DNA of 64,000 bases, from NCBI RefSeq assembly GCF_901472495.1, contig NZ_LR590469.1:2108001-2172000 (forward strand), in the 5' to 3' direction. The DNA is from Yersinia enterocolitica subsp. enterocolitica (GTDB lineage Bacteria; Pseudomonadota; Gammaproteobacteria; Enterobacterales; Enterobacteriaceae). This document shows positions 37,933-46,781 of the stretch, in pieces. The position numbers and the translations under genes were made by a program. Position 1 is the stretch's first letter. Each line of letters starts with the position of its first letter. Below the pieces are notes generated by a model. It searched no databases and was not told the DNA's origin. It worked only from the letters and a program-made list of their open reading frames with translations.

Positions 37933-38286
37933 ATGAAGAAGATTGGCATTGCCGGGCTGCAACGAGAATTAATTCGTGAAATGATTGAGCAGACGGCTCC
38001 TCATACTTTTGAAATATTTATTCTTTCGGATATGGATGCCGCAGTAAAAGTGAAAGAAGGCCAGTTGGATTATTATATTGGTGCCTGTAACACTGGGGCC
38101 GGAGCCGCATTATCAATGGCTATCGCGATTATTGGTTATAACAAAAGTGCCACAATTGCCAAGCCGGGAATCAAAGCCAAACCAGAACAAATAGAAAAAT
38201 TTGTCACTGAGGGTAAAGTGGCGTTTGGCCTATCGGTTGAACATATTGAGCATGCTATCCCGCTGCTGATTACACAGCTGCGCTAA
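37933..38286 (+). CDS. yhfU: YhfU, DUF2620 protein
   Basis: 117 residues from the ATG at 37933 (MKKIGIAGLQRELIREMIEQ), the same start as in E. coli; an AGGA site lies 8 bp upstream inside the end of php. A glycine-rich segment GACNTGAGAALSMAIAIIGYNKSATIAKPG dominates. The function is unknown; its constant place between php and yhfT suggests a shared pathway or transport complex. Confidence 0.85.
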   Translation: MKKIGIAGLQRELIREMIEQTAPHTFEIFILSDMDAAVKVKEGQLDYYIGACNTGAGAALSMAIAIIGYNKSATIAKPGIKAKPEQIEKFVTEGKVAFGLSVEHIEHAIPLLITQLR

Positions 38287-38296
38287 GGGGACCACC

Positions 38297-39592
38297 GTGG
38301 ATTATATTCATATTGTTGTGGTTGCCCTGTTGACCGGGATGACCGCGCTGCTTTCTCACCGCAGTGTCGCCGTGTTCCATGACGGCATTCGCCCTATTCT
38401 GCCGCAATTGGTTGAAGGAAATATGAGTCGCCGTGAGGCGGGCAGTATCGCTTTTGGTCTGAGTGTTGGCTTTATTGCCTCTGTCGGTATCTCTTTCACA
38501 CTCTCAACCGGTTTACTTAACTCCTGGCTGCTATTTCTGCCGACCGACATCATTGGTGTACTGGCAATTAATAGCTATCTGGCCTTCGCGCTAGGTGCAG
38601 CTTGGGGTATTTTAGCACTGACCAGCTTGCCGGCCGTTAATACCGCTTTGACCTCATTGCCGGTGAACTTTATTGGCTCACTAGGAGAGCTGAGCAGCCC
38701 AGTAATTTCCGCCTTCGCCTTGTTCCCATTGGTCGCCATTTTCTACCAATTTGGCTGGAAAACTGCCGTCGTCTCTGCTTTTATCGTGCTACTAACCCGC
38801 CTAATTATTACTCGATTTACCGGCTTATTTCCTGAATCCATTGAGATTTTCGTCGGTATGATTCTGCTTATTGGTATTGCCATTGCACAAGATTTACGAG
38901 CCAAAACCCACCTGGGAGGTGGTGGTGGGCACTCTGTTTTCGAAGAGCGAACCCAGCGAATTATTAAAAATCTCCCGATGCTGGCGATTGTCGGCGGGTT
39001 AATTTCTGCGGTAGCCAGTATGAAGATCTTCGGCGGTAGCGAAGTGTCGATTTACACCCTGGCAAAAGCTTACGCTCCGGGCATCACACCGGAAGAATCG
39101 CTGGCATTAATCCATCAGGCATCATTGGCCGAGTTTATGCGTGGCCTCGGTTTTGTACCGTTAATTGCCACCACCGCGCTGGCAACCGGTGTTTATGCCG
39201 TAGCTGGTTTCACATTCGTGTTTGTGGTGGGTTATCTGGTACCGAATCCATTGCTGGCAGGGATAATTGGTGCGGTAGTAATATCGCTGGAAGTATTGAT
39301 GCTGCGCTCAATCGGCAAGTGGCTGGGCCGCTTCCCGTCGGTGCGAAATGCTTCCGACAATATTCGTAATGCTATGAATTTACTGATGGAATATGCGCTG
39401 TTAATCGGGGCTATTTTCGCGTCAATCAAAATGGCCGGTTACACCGGTTTTACTATCACTACCGCACTCTATTTCCTCAACGAGGCTATTGGCCGCCCGG
39501 TAATGAAGATTGCCGCACCTGTGGTTGCAGTGATTATCGCCGGTATTGTGCTGAATCTGTTCTATTGGCTGGGGTTATTTGTCCCGGCATAA
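38297..39592 (+). CDS. yhfT: YhfT, polytopic membrane protein
   Basis: 431 residues with a GTG start at 38297 behind AAGGGG. At least ten hydrophobic segments and a Gly-rich loop (THLGGGGGHSVFEERTQRIIKN) are visible. YhfT is a predicted inner-membrane transporter of unknown substrate. It is the last gene of the cluster here; E. coli has the aminotransferase-like yhfS after it, which is missing. An ERIC-like element begins right after the stop codon. Confidence 0.85.
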   Translation: MDYIHIVVVALLTGMTALLSHRSVAVFHDGIRPILPQLVEGNMSRREAGSIAFGLSVGFIASVGISFTLSTGLLNSWLLFLPTDIIGVLAINSYLAFALGAAWGILALTSLPAVNTALTSLPVNFIGSLGELSSPVISAFALFPLVAIFYQFGWKTAVVSAFIVLLTRLIITRFTGLFPESIEIFVGMILLIGIAIAQDLRAKTHLGGGGGHSVFEERTQRIIKNLPMLAIVGGLISAVASMKIFGGSEVSIYTLAKAYAPGITPEESLALIHQASLAEFMRGLGFVPLIATTALATGVYAVAGFTFVFVVGYLVPNPLLAGIIGAVVISLEVLMLRSIGKWLGRFPSVRNASDNIRNAMNLLMEYALLIGAIFASIKMAGYTGFTITTALYFLNEAIGRPVMKIAAPVVAVIIAGIVLNLFYWLGLFVPA

Positions 39593-39595
39593 ATC

Positions 39596-39717
<122 letters not shown>

Positions 39718-39731
39718 AGGGTATTTAGGTG

Positions 39732-39770
39732 TAAAAAAGCCCGTTCGTGGAAACGAAACGGGCTTTTTAT
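39732..39770 (-). terminator. Bidirectional terminator between yhfT and glnB
   Basis: AAAAAAGCCCGTTCGT pairs with ACGAAACGGGCTTTTT. A- and T-runs flank the stem, so it can end transcription from both the yhf cluster and glnB. Confidence 0.9.
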
Positions 39771-39792
39771 TGATGACTTAAATATACAGAAT

Positions 39793-40131
39793 TTAAATCG
39801 CTTCTTCGTCCTGCTCACCGGTACGGATACGAACTACGCGGGAGACATCAAAGACAAAGATTTTACCATCGCCGATTTTACCGGTCTGAGCAGTTTGCAT
39901 AATCGCTTCTACGCAGGTATCCACAATATCGTCAGCAACAACAATTTCGATTTTTACTTTTGGCAGGAAATCCACCATATACTCAGCACCACGGTACAGT
40001 TCGGTATGCCCTTTCTGGCGGCCAAAACCTTTTACTTCTGTTACCGTCATCCCGGTGATACCAACTTCAGCTAGTGCCTCACGGACATCATCGAGTTTGA
40101 ATGGCTTAATAATCGCGTCAATTTTTTTCAT
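39793..40131 (-). CDS. glnB: GlnB, nitrogen regulatory protein P-II
   Basis: 112 residues from the ATG at 40131 (MKKIDAIIKPFKLDDVREAL); the open frame continues upstream to 40152 but the family start is unambiguous. The T-loop carries the uridylylated Y51 in RGAEYMVDF, and the C-terminal signature GDGKIFVFDVSRVVRIRTGE is complete. GlnB senses 2-oxoglutarate and ATP/ADP and controls NtrB and glutamine synthetase adenylylation. It follows nadE by 14 bp, probably in one operon with glrR upstream. Confidence 0.97.
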   Translation of the reverse strand: MKKIDAIIKPFKLDDVREALAEVGITGMTVTEVKGFGRQKGHTELYRGAEYMVDFLPKVKIEIVVADDIVDTCVEAIMQTAQTGKIGDGKIFVFDVSRVVRIRTGEQDEEAI

Positions 40132-40145
40132 GGTGAATCCCTGTT

Positions 40146-41768
40146 TTACCAATTCTTGCGGCCAAAGCCTGATGTAATCGGATAGCGTCTATCTTTACCA
40201 AAATTGCGGGCGGTGATTCGCGGCCCGACAGCAGACTGACGCCGTTTATATTCGTTGATATCTACCAGGCGGATGACCTTACGCACAATAGTTTCATCAA
40301 AACCTTCAGCAACCAAATCGGCGACTGACTTATCTTGCTCGACATACCCTTCGAGAATGGCGTCCAAAATATCATAAGGTGGCAGGCTATCCTCATCTTT
40401 CTGATCAGGTGCCAGCTCTGCCGACGGCGGACGAGTAATCACCCGCTGCGGGATAACATATGAAACGGTGTTACGATATTCGGATAATTTAAATACCAAC
40501 GTCTTAGGCACATCTTTCAAAACATCAAAACCGCCCGCCATATCACCGTACAGTGTGGCGTAGCCGACAGCCATTTCGCTTTTGTTCCCGGTGGTTAATA
40601 CAATGCTACGGCGTTTGTTCGACAACGCCATCAACACCACACCACGGCAACGCGCCTGAAGATTTTCTTCAGTGGTATCGCGTGCGGTACCAGCAAACAT
40701 CGGTGACAATTGGCCCATAAAGGCATCAAACATCGGTTCGATGGAGAGCACATCAAATTCGATACCTAAAATTTCAGCTTCTTCTTTGGCATCAGCGATA
40801 CTGATATCTGCGGTATAACGGAACGGCATCATCAATGCCTGAACCTTATCTTTACCCAAAGCATCCACGGCGATTGCCAGTGTCAGCGCTGAGTCAATCC
40901 CGCCCGACAGGCCAAGAACCGCGCCATTGAAACCATTTTTAGTGACGTAATCACGCACCGCCAAAACCAAGGCCTCATAGACCTGCGCCAATGGCGGCAA
41001 CTCAGCGGCAGGTGCCATCATCGGCACCACTTCACACTCATTGAACTGCAATAAGGTGGTTTGCTCAGCAAATGCCGCCAGACGGTGGGTCATATTACCG
41101 GCAGCATCGAATACTTTGGAACAGCCATCAAAAATCAGCTCATCCTGACCACCAATTTGGTTGAGATACACCAATGGCAAGCCGGTACGCTGGCAATGCG
41201 CCGCCATTAGCGTTTTGCGAATATAGGGTTTTTCCCGGTTATACGGCGAGGCATTGATCGACAATACAATTTCAGCCCCCGCAGCTTTAACTGCATCAAC
41301 CGGGCCATCGAACCATAAATCTTCACAGATAAGCAGACCCAAGCGGTAACCTTTTAACTCCACCACACAGGTATCATGACCGGCAGAGAAATAGCGTTTC
41401 TCATCAAATACGCCGTAGTTGGGTAATTGCTGTTTGAAATAACGCCCCAGCAACTTACCGTCCGCAAACAGGGATAACGCGTTATACAGGTTACCCTCTT
41501 CACGCCATGGATGCCCCACCAACACGGCGGTTTGCTGCGTTGCCGCCTGCAAACGATCCAACTGCGCTTCACAGCGTTGGTAGAAATCATCACGGTACAG
41601 CAGATCTTCTGGCGGATAACCGGACAAAGCCAGCTCGGAGAACATCACCAGGTCGGCTCCAGCCTTCTGCTGCTCATGTAAGGTCTGCAACATACGTTCA
41701 GTGTTGCCTTCAATATCGCCGACCAGCCAATTTAACTGGGCTAATGCAATAGAAAGTGATCTGCTCAT
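40146..41768 (-). CDS. nadE: NadE, glutamine-dependent NAD+ synthetase
   Basis: 540 residues with two domains. The N-terminal nitrilase-type glutaminase (1-250) has its Glu in FSELALSGYPPEDLL and nucleophilic Cys in LGLLICEDLWF. The C-terminal ammonia ligase has the ATP pyrophosphatase P-loop GLSGGIDSALTLAIA. It amidates nicotinic acid adenine dinucleotide to NAD+. This two-domain type differs from the short ammonia-dependent NadE of E. coli. It lies between glrR and glnB, a position empty in E. coli. Confidence 0.95.
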   Translation of the reverse strand: MSRSLSIALAQLNWLVGDIEGNTERMLQTLHEQQKAGADLVMFSELALSGYPPEDLLYRDDFYQRCEAQLDRLQAATQQTAVLVGHPWREEGNLYNALSLFADGKLLGRYFKQQLPNYGVFDEKRYFSAGHDTCVVELKGYRLGLLICEDLWFDGPVDAVKAAGAEIVLSINASPYNREKPYIRKTLMAAHCQRTGLPLVYLNQIGGQDELIFDGCSKVFDAAGNMTHRLAAFAEQTTLLQFNECEVVPMMAPAAELPPLAQVYEALVLAVRDYVTKNGFNGAVLGLSGGIDSALTLAIAVDALGKDKVQALMMPFRYTADISIADAKEEAEILGIEFDVLSIEPMFDAFMGQLSPMFAGTARDTTEENLQARCRGVVLMALSNKRRSIVLTTGNKSEMAVGYATLYGDMAGGFDVLKDVPKTLVFKLSEYRNTVSYVIPQRVITRPPSAELAPDQKDEDSLPPYDILDAILEGYVEQDKSVADLVAEGFDETIVRKVIRLVDINEYKRRQSAVGPRITARNFGKDRRYPITSGFGRKNW

Positions 41769-41828
41769 CGTATTTAAACTCTATTTAAGCTGGGTCAGGG
41801 AATAATCGCTGCTAACAAATAATAGTGA

Positions 41829-43166
41829 TTATTCTTTAAAATCATTGGCATCTAGCTCATGACGTGACAGTAACTTGTAAAATTCGGTACGGTTACGCCC
41901 CGCCATCCTTGCTGCCTGAGTCACATTGCCTTTGGTGATTTGTAGCAGTTTACGCAAATAATTCAATTCGAATTGATTACGCGCCTCGACAAAGGTCGGT
42001 AACGCGGTATTTTCACCTTCCAACGCCTGCTCAACCAGTGCTTCACTGATAACAGGTGCAGAGGTTAATGCCACACATTGCTCAATCACGTTCACCAACT
42101 GCCGCACGTTACCTGGCCAACTGGCCGTCATCAGCCGTTTCATGGCATCGGTTGAGAAACTGCGGACAAATGGCTTATGGCGTTTGGCTGATTCACGTAA
42201 CAGATGGTTAGCCAGCAGCGGAATATCTTCTGAACGCTCATGCAATGCGGGGATCTTGAGATTCACCACATTCAAACGATAGTAGAGATCTTCGCGAAAT
42301 TCATTTTTTGCCATCGCCTTGGGCAGATCACGGTGAGTCGCTGAAATGATCCGCACGTCGATACTCAAATCACGGTTACTGCCCAAAGGGCGTACTTTAC
42401 GCTCCTGCAATACTCGCAGTAGTTTCACCTGCAAAGACAGCGGCATATCACCGATTTCGTCTAAGAACAGTGTCCCGCCTTCGGCCGCCTGAAATAGCCC
42501 TTCGCGGCTACTGACTGCGCCGGTAAATGCCCCTTTGGCATGACCAAATAGTTCTGATTCCAGTAACTGTTCAGGCAAGGCACCGCAGTTGATTGCGATG
42601 AAAGCTTTTTTCGCCCGCGGGCTGGCGGCATGAATGGCTTGTGCCAACACCTCTTTACCGGTACCACTTTGGCCGTTAATCAACACGCTGACATCCGATT
42701 GCGCCACCATTTTGGCCTGCTCCAGCAAGCGCAACATCACCGGGCTGCGAGTCACTATCTCTTCACGCCAGGTATCATCACCGGCAGGAATAGAAAGCTC
42801 TAATGCTGCATCAATTGCTTTATATAAGGCATCGCGATCAACCGGTTTAGTCAGAAAACTAAACACCCCTTGTTGGGTCGCGGCCACGGCATCAGGGATC
42901 GAGCCATGTGCGGTCAGGATAATCACTGGCATACCCGGTTGATGCTTTTGTATTTCAGCAAACAACGCCATACCATCCATTTCATCCATACGCAAGTCAC
43001 TGATAACCAAATCAATTTTATCGCGCATCAACAGACGCAATGCTTCCTGCCCGCTTTCCGCGGTGGTGACATTAAAACCTTCACTGGTTAAACGCATTCC
43101 CAGCAATTTCAGTAAGCTAGGGTCGTCGTCAACCAGCAGTAGATTGGCCGGTTTGCGTGGCGTCAT
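41829..43166 (-). CDS. glrR: GlrR (QseF), sigma-54-dependent response regulator
   Basis: 445 residues from the ATG at 43166 (MTPRKPANLLLVDDDPSLLKLLG). The receiver domain has the phospho-acceptor Asp in DLVISDLRMDEMDG. The AAA+ domain has Walker A GQSGTGKE, the sigma-54 loop GAFTGA and Walker B LFLDEIGD. A Fis-type helix-turn-helix closes the protein (ITKGNVTQAARMAGRNRTEFYKLL). It activates glmY through TGTC-N10-GACA sites, three of which lie upstream of glmY in this window. Its 5' end overlaps the qseG 3' end by 38 bp. Confidence 0.96.
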   Translation of the reverse strand: MTPRKPANLLLVDDDPSLLKLLGMRLTSEGFNVTTAESGQEALRLLMRDKIDLVISDLRMDEMDGMALFAEIQKHQPGMPVIILTAHGSIPDAVAATQQGVFSFLTKPVDRDALYKAIDAALELSIPAGDDTWREEIVTRSPVMLRLLEQAKMVAQSDVSVLINGQSGTGKEVLAQAIHAASPRAKKAFIAINCGALPEQLLESELFGHAKGAFTGAVSSREGLFQAAEGGTLFLDEIGDMPLSLQVKLLRVLQERKVRPLGSNRDLSIDVRIISATHRDLPKAMAKNEFREDLYYRLNVVNLKIPALHERSEDIPLLANHLLRESAKRHKPFVRSFSTDAMKRLMTASWPGNVRQLVNVIEQCVALTSAPVISEALVEQALEGENTALPTFVEARNQFELNYLRKLLQITKGNVTQAARMAGRNRTEFYKLLSRHELDANDFKE

Positions 43167-44211
43167 GTGATTCCTTATTTGTCGCTGGTGGCACGTCAGT
43201 TGGTGGTACGACTGGTGCGGCATAAGTATCAGCCGGCTTTTCTACCGGTTGTGGTGCGGGTTTGCTGTCTGCTGGCGGCTCGGTTGGTTTACTTTCAACC
43301 GGGCTGGTGGATGCGGCAGGTTTGTTTTCCGCCGGTTTAGCTTCAGCAGGTTTGGTTTCTATAGGTTTAACATCCGCAGGCTTGGTTTCAACCGGTTTAA
43401 CCGGCTCGACTTTAGGCTGAGGTTTAGCCTCAACTGGCTTGGTTTCTGCTGGCTTGAGGGCCGCAGCGGCTTTGCTGTCAGCATCGGTTTCCGGGATCTC
43501 GTTTTGCATTTGCTTACGTGATGAAAGCTGCCGTTCGATATCTGTCAGATTTTCCAGCTTACGGGTAGTATCCAGTAAATTATATTGCAACCGAACCTGA
43601 CTTTCTCTCAGGCGGTCAATTTGCGCGTCGGACTCTTCTTGCAAGCGCTGATAACGCGTGCGCTCTTCTGCCAGAGAGATGCGCAGAACTTGCTGCTCAC
43701 GCCATAGTTGAATCAGTGGCCGCACCGCGCCGGGGAAACTTTGGCTATAGCTGTTCAAGCGCTCAACGACTTGACGACGCTCGGCAATCGACGGTTCAGC
43801 GCTGCTCACCAAAATACCCTGTTTGAAGGCGGCTGACCACGTCACGACCGGTAATGTTTTGGCTAATACCCGTGCTTGAGTTGAACCCAAGCGCTCAGCA
43901 CAATCCATCGCCCGTAACCAATAAAGGGAGTTTTCCAGCGTCTCTTTATCATCAAGATCCCACAATACATCACAGGATAAGGTCCGATAATCAACGATTT
44001 TCGTTTCTGGTATCACCATCTGAACAGCTTGGGAGAAACGACCCGCTGTCGGGTTATCAGTACATCCCGTGAGTAATAGCGGGGCCAGCAACAAAGCTGG
44101 CCAAAAAATACCCGAGCCTGACCTTCCCACCAGCTTATTGGTAGTAGTTGATGTCGGACATGACAAAAAGACGGTCTTTTTAATAACGCTGCTCATAGAC
44201 CATTTGTACAT
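43129..44211 (-). CDS. qseG: QseG (YfhG), outer-membrane lipoprotein with an extended Pro/Glu/Lys repeat tail
   Basis: 360 residues, against 237 in E. coli. A lipobox LLTGC near residue 50 marks an unusually long leader; a later start (MSSVIKK) is possible. The core (about 60-240) matches QseG, including a coiled-coil region (LAEERTRYQRLQEESDAQIDRLRESQVRLQYNL) and LENLTDIERQLSSRK. From about residue 245 the protein is a low-complexity tail of repeated ETKPxE/AKPxE units. QseG interacts with the GlrK kinase and activates it. It starts 3 bp after glrK, and overlaps glrR, so the three genes are translationally coupled. Confidence 0.88.
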   Translation of the reverse strand: MYKWSMSSVIKKTVFLSCPTSTTTNKLVGRSGSGIFWPALLLAPLLLTGCTDNPTAGRFSQAVQMVIPETKIVDYRTLSCDVLWDLDDKETLENSLYWLRAMDCAERLGSTQARVLAKTLPVVTWSAAFKQGILVSSAEPSIAERRQVVERLNSYSQSFPGAVRPLIQLWREQQVLRISLAEERTRYQRLQEESDAQIDRLRESQVRLQYNLLDTTRKLENLTDIERQLSSRKQMQNEIPETDADSKAAAALKPAETKPVEAKPQPKVEPVKPVETKPADVKPIETKPAEAKPAENKPAASTSPVESKPTEPPADSKPAPQPVEKPADTYAAPVVPPTDVPPATNKESHDATQTGQSTAG

Positions 44212-44214
44212 TAT

Positions 44215-45666
44215 TTATTCATTCTCAGCGGTTAATGGCAATTCAACACGGAAACAGACTGCGGCGTAATCCACGGACACCAATTGCAAGTCGCCCTGCA
44301 TACGTTTGATACAGTCCTGAGCAATACTCAGCCCCAGCCCGCTGCCTTTGACGGCCCCTTTTCGCTGATGACTTCCCTGGAAAAAAGGCTCAAATATCAT
44401 TGTTTCTTCAGATTCCGGGATCGAAGCACCGGTATTGGCGATATCAATTTGTACGCGGTTATTCACCTGACGGCTTCTCACCCAAATGGTACCGGATTCC
44501 TCGCCATAGTGCACCGCATTGGAGTAGAGATTATCTAATACCCGCATCAATAGTGTCGGATCTGCCCAACAAATATCCGCTTTCAGATCCGTCTCGGTAC
44601 GAATCATCTTGGCTCGCGCCGGTAAGCTATGGGCTGAAATCACATCTTCAACCATTTCTACCAATTCGACATTTTCCAGCTCACCGGGGCCATCAGCCAG
44701 TTTACGGTTATAGTCCAATAATTGTTCAATTAATAATTGTAAATGGCGGCTACTGTTATCCAGGATAGCCACGACTTCTTTTTGATCTTGAGTCAGCGGG
44801 CCGGCAACCTCATCTGCTAACAATTCAGTACCTTCGCGCATACTGGCCAGCGGCGTTTTTAATTCATGGGAAATATGGCGTAAAAACTCATGGCGCTGTG
44901 ATTCAAGCCAAGCTAAACGTTCACTGAGCCAGATAATGCGCTGTGCCAGCGAGCGTAACTCTCGCGGCCCTTTAAACAAGGCCGTGTTACCCAGTGGACG
45001 CCCCTCTCCTAACCGATTAATCATTCGCTCGATGCCTTTAACCGGCCCGATAATCATGCGTGTGAATAACACCACCAGCAACACGCTGACTAAAAACAGT
45101 AACAGGGACTGCCAGCCAAAAAATTGCCCACGTTCGGCAATATCTTTTTGCAGTTGCTGTCCTCGGGAGAAAATCACATCACGGGTGGCCTGTACCATTT
45201 CGGCATTCGAACGCGAAAATTGCTCTAATAACGCCGAAGCATTTTGTTCTGGCCCACTATTTTTACATTTAATATCAGAAAGTTGCGTTAACAATTCACG
45301 CAGGGTCTGATAATAGCGAGCATCGGGCAGGATGGCGGCATGGGCATCGAGCATTTGAGCATACTGTTTACGCTGATGCTGATAGAGCTTTGCCAGTGTT
45401 GCATCATCTAATACACAATACTGGCGATAACTGCGCTCCATTTCGAGCGCCACGCTGGTCATGGCCTCACTGCGCCGGGCATCTGCCAGCGTGGTGCGAT
45501 TAATGTCGGCCGCCTGGGTGCTCAGATGGTCAAGGCTTTGATAAGCCTGATATGCCAGCACCAATAGAGGGAGCAGCACCAACAGAAATGCCATGAGCAC
45601 CAATTGACGTAAAGAACGGGGGAACAAACGCCATCTTTTCAACGAAATCATCTCATTACCTATCAT
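44215..45666 (-). CDS. glrK: GlrK (QseE), sensor histidine kinase
   Basis: 483 residues; a second in-frame ATG at 45651 (MISLKRWRLFPRSLRQL) is nearer the E. coli start and also has an AGG upstream. Two membrane helices (about 17-40 and 185-205) flank the periplasmic sensor part. HAMP, H-box FLRHISHELKTPLASM, N-box and G-box GSGLGLSIAQD follow. It phosphorylates GlrR in response to envelope conditions. It is downstream of glmY on the same strand. Confidence 0.95.
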   Translation of the reverse strand: MIGNEMISLKRWRLFPRSLRQLVLMAFLLVLLPLLVLAYQAYQSLDHLSTQAADINRTTLADARRSEAMTSVALEMERSYRQYCVLDDATLAKLYQHQRKQYAQMLDAHAAILPDARYYQTLRELLTQLSDIKCKNSGPEQNASALLEQFSRSNAEMVQATRDVIFSRGQQLQKDIAERGQFFGWQSLLLFLVSVLLVVLFTRMIIGPVKGIERMINRLGEGRPLGNTALFKGPRELRSLAQRIIWLSERLAWLESQRHEFLRHISHELKTPLASMREGTELLADEVAGPLTQDQKEVVAILDNSSRHLQLLIEQLLDYNRKLADGPGELENVELVEMVEDVISAHSLPARAKMIRTETDLKADICWADPTLLMRVLDNLYSNAVHYGEESGTIWVRSRQVNNRVQIDIANTGASIPESEETMIFEPFFQGSHQRKGAVKGSGLGLSIAQDCIKRMQGDLQLVSVDYAAVCFRVELPLTAENE

Positions 45667-45764
45667 TCTGTGGTGATGCTAACTGACTCTATCAGGATTA
45701 CAATGCCTGTGACCCAATTTATGCGGGCATGTCCGCAACTTGTCCGTTTGATTGAAGTAAAAAA

Positions 45765-45794
45765 AAAGCACTTAGCGTTGAGCAAAGTGCTTTT
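45765..45794 (-). terminator. Strong terminator upstream of glrK
   Basis: AAAGCACTT pairs with AAGTGCTTT across a 10-nt loop; on the minus strand it is followed by a run of nine T (45759-45767 region). It would end transcripts coming from the glmY side before glrK. Confidence 0.85.
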
Positions 45795-45891
45795 AATTAA
45801 GGTTGCTGGTCCATTATTGTCAGAATCATCATCAGACCTGCTTTTAGTGTCATTTGCAGTAGAAACGGGGGCTTTAGCTTGTCTTTGACCC

Positions 45892-45962
45892 TATGATGCC
45901 CTAAATAATTCGAATACAGGAAGACGGCCAACGTACATGCGGCTTGAAGTATGACGGATATA
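45892..45962. repeat. Short ERIC element downstream of glmY
   Basis: CCCTAAATAATTCGAATACA on one side and GCGGCTTGAAGTATGACGGA on the other are the two ERIC arms with no central part, about 70 bp. It is like the short copy between iscU and iscA. Confidence 0.7.
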
Positions 45963-45972
45963 GATGTGACAA

Positions 45973-45992
45973 CGGGGCAATAAATTGCCCCG
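45973..45992. terminator. Perfect 8-bp hairpin between glmY and the short ERIC
   Basis: CGGGGCAA and TTGCCCCG form a perfect stem with a 4-nt loop. There is no U-tract on either side, so it may be an RNA stability or attenuating structure rather than an intrinsic terminator. Confidence 0.5.
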
Positions 45993-46099
45993 TCGCAGAA
46001 TATGTGGATGCCCTTAAATATCGTCTCCAGTTTGATGAAGCCGAGGCAATCATCGGGAGGATGAGACGAATAGCATCCAGACATGTCCAATATTGATGA

Positions 46100-46285
46100 A
46101 CTACTCATCACAGCAGGACATAGGCGGCGCCTCACTCAACGTGTCGTCCGATGTTTGATAATGTGCATTCACACAATATCGGTTTGGGTGGACGATAGGC
46201 ACCAGTCTTAGGCATCATTCGGTGGCTTATGAAGTGCATATTCCGCTATACGGCGGGACTATCATAAAGAGGTGAATGAGCAACT
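46100..46285 (-). ncRNA. glmY: GlmY small RNA
   Basis: Read on the minus strand from 46285 the sequence begins AGTTGCTCATTCACC, nearly the 5' end of enterobacterial GlmY, and later contains CACGTTGAGTGAGGCGCC, like the conserved 3' part shared by GlmY and GlmZ. It lies between purL and glrK, the location of glmY in E. coli. A sigma-54 promoter ends about 12 nt upstream of the proposed 5' end. GlmY sequesters RapZ so that GlmZ survives and activates glmS mRNA. The 3' end is uncertain; 46100 is set from the roughly 184-nt family length. Confidence 0.82.
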
Positions 46286-46296
46286 GATAGTAGTAA

Positions 46297-46312
46297 TGCA
46301 CCTTGCGTGCCA
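46297..46312 (-). promoter_or_regulatory. Sigma-54 promoter of glmY
   Basis: On the minus strand TGGCACGCAAGGTGCA has the required GG and GC dinucleotides separated by exactly 10 bp (-24/-12 elements). It is correctly spaced from the proposed GlmY 5' end at 46285. Confidence 0.85.
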
Positions 46313-46418
46313 TGTTTTAGAATTAAATTATAACTAATTGATATTAAGCTAAAATTAATTTTAACCCCTCTCTGAAACCTTACTTACACCAATCAAACCG
46401 AGTGATTTAATCCGTTTT

Positions 46419-46436
46419 TGTCGCTATTACCCGACA
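46419..46436. promoter_or_regulatory. GlrR activator site 1 (TGTC-N10-GACA)
   Basis: TGTCGCTATTACCCGACA is an exact match to the GlrR motif, about 110 bp upstream of the glmY sigma-54 promoter. Confidence 0.82.
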
Positions 46437-46481
46437 CCTGATTCTCTTTTAAATAAAACACTTATAAATCAATATTATAAA

Positions 46482-46499
46482 TGTCTCCTTTTTGAGACA
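46482..46499. promoter_or_regulatory. GlrR activator site 2 (TGTC-N10-GACA)
   Basis: TGTCTCCTTTTTGAGACA is an exact match to the motif and also a near-perfect palindrome. Confidence 0.8.
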
Positions 46500-46513
46500 C
46501 ATTAAAACATCAT

Positions 46514-46531
46514 TGTCGCAATTTACCGACA
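46514..46531. promoter_or_regulatory. GlrR activator site 3 (TGTC-N10-GACA)
   Basis: TGTCGCAATTTACCGACA is an exact match to the motif. The three sites span 110-230 bp upstream of the promoter, the arrangement of an enhancer-binding-protein target. The remaining AT-rich sequence to 46781 shows no gene. Confidence 0.82.
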
Positions 46532-46781
46532 AAAACCATAAAAACATTTAAAATCAATTAATTAGTCATTTTATTTTGCAATTAATTATGTTTAGCGCCA
46601 TCAACCACACCACACAGTGATACTGTTGAAATTATCACCACGTTATAATTTATGTAATTTCATCACTGCGACATATGAGTCACCATGGGTAGCAATAAAA
46701 TCCTATAACAAGAAAATAAAAATAACCTTTTTAATGCCAAAAAATAATAAACCCGCGACACTTAAAAATACCGAGGTTAAT

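Noticed and set aside
45797..46135. Minus-strand open frame of 112 codons between glmY and glrK
   Set aside because: It overlaps a short ERIC and a hairpin, has no convincing ribosome-binding site and no recognisable motif; a non-coding explanation is simpler.
46617..46781. Upstream extension of the small exported protein
   Set aside because: The ATG at 46782 has a good ribosome-binding site and begins a signal peptide; the extension would place 55 polar residues before it.
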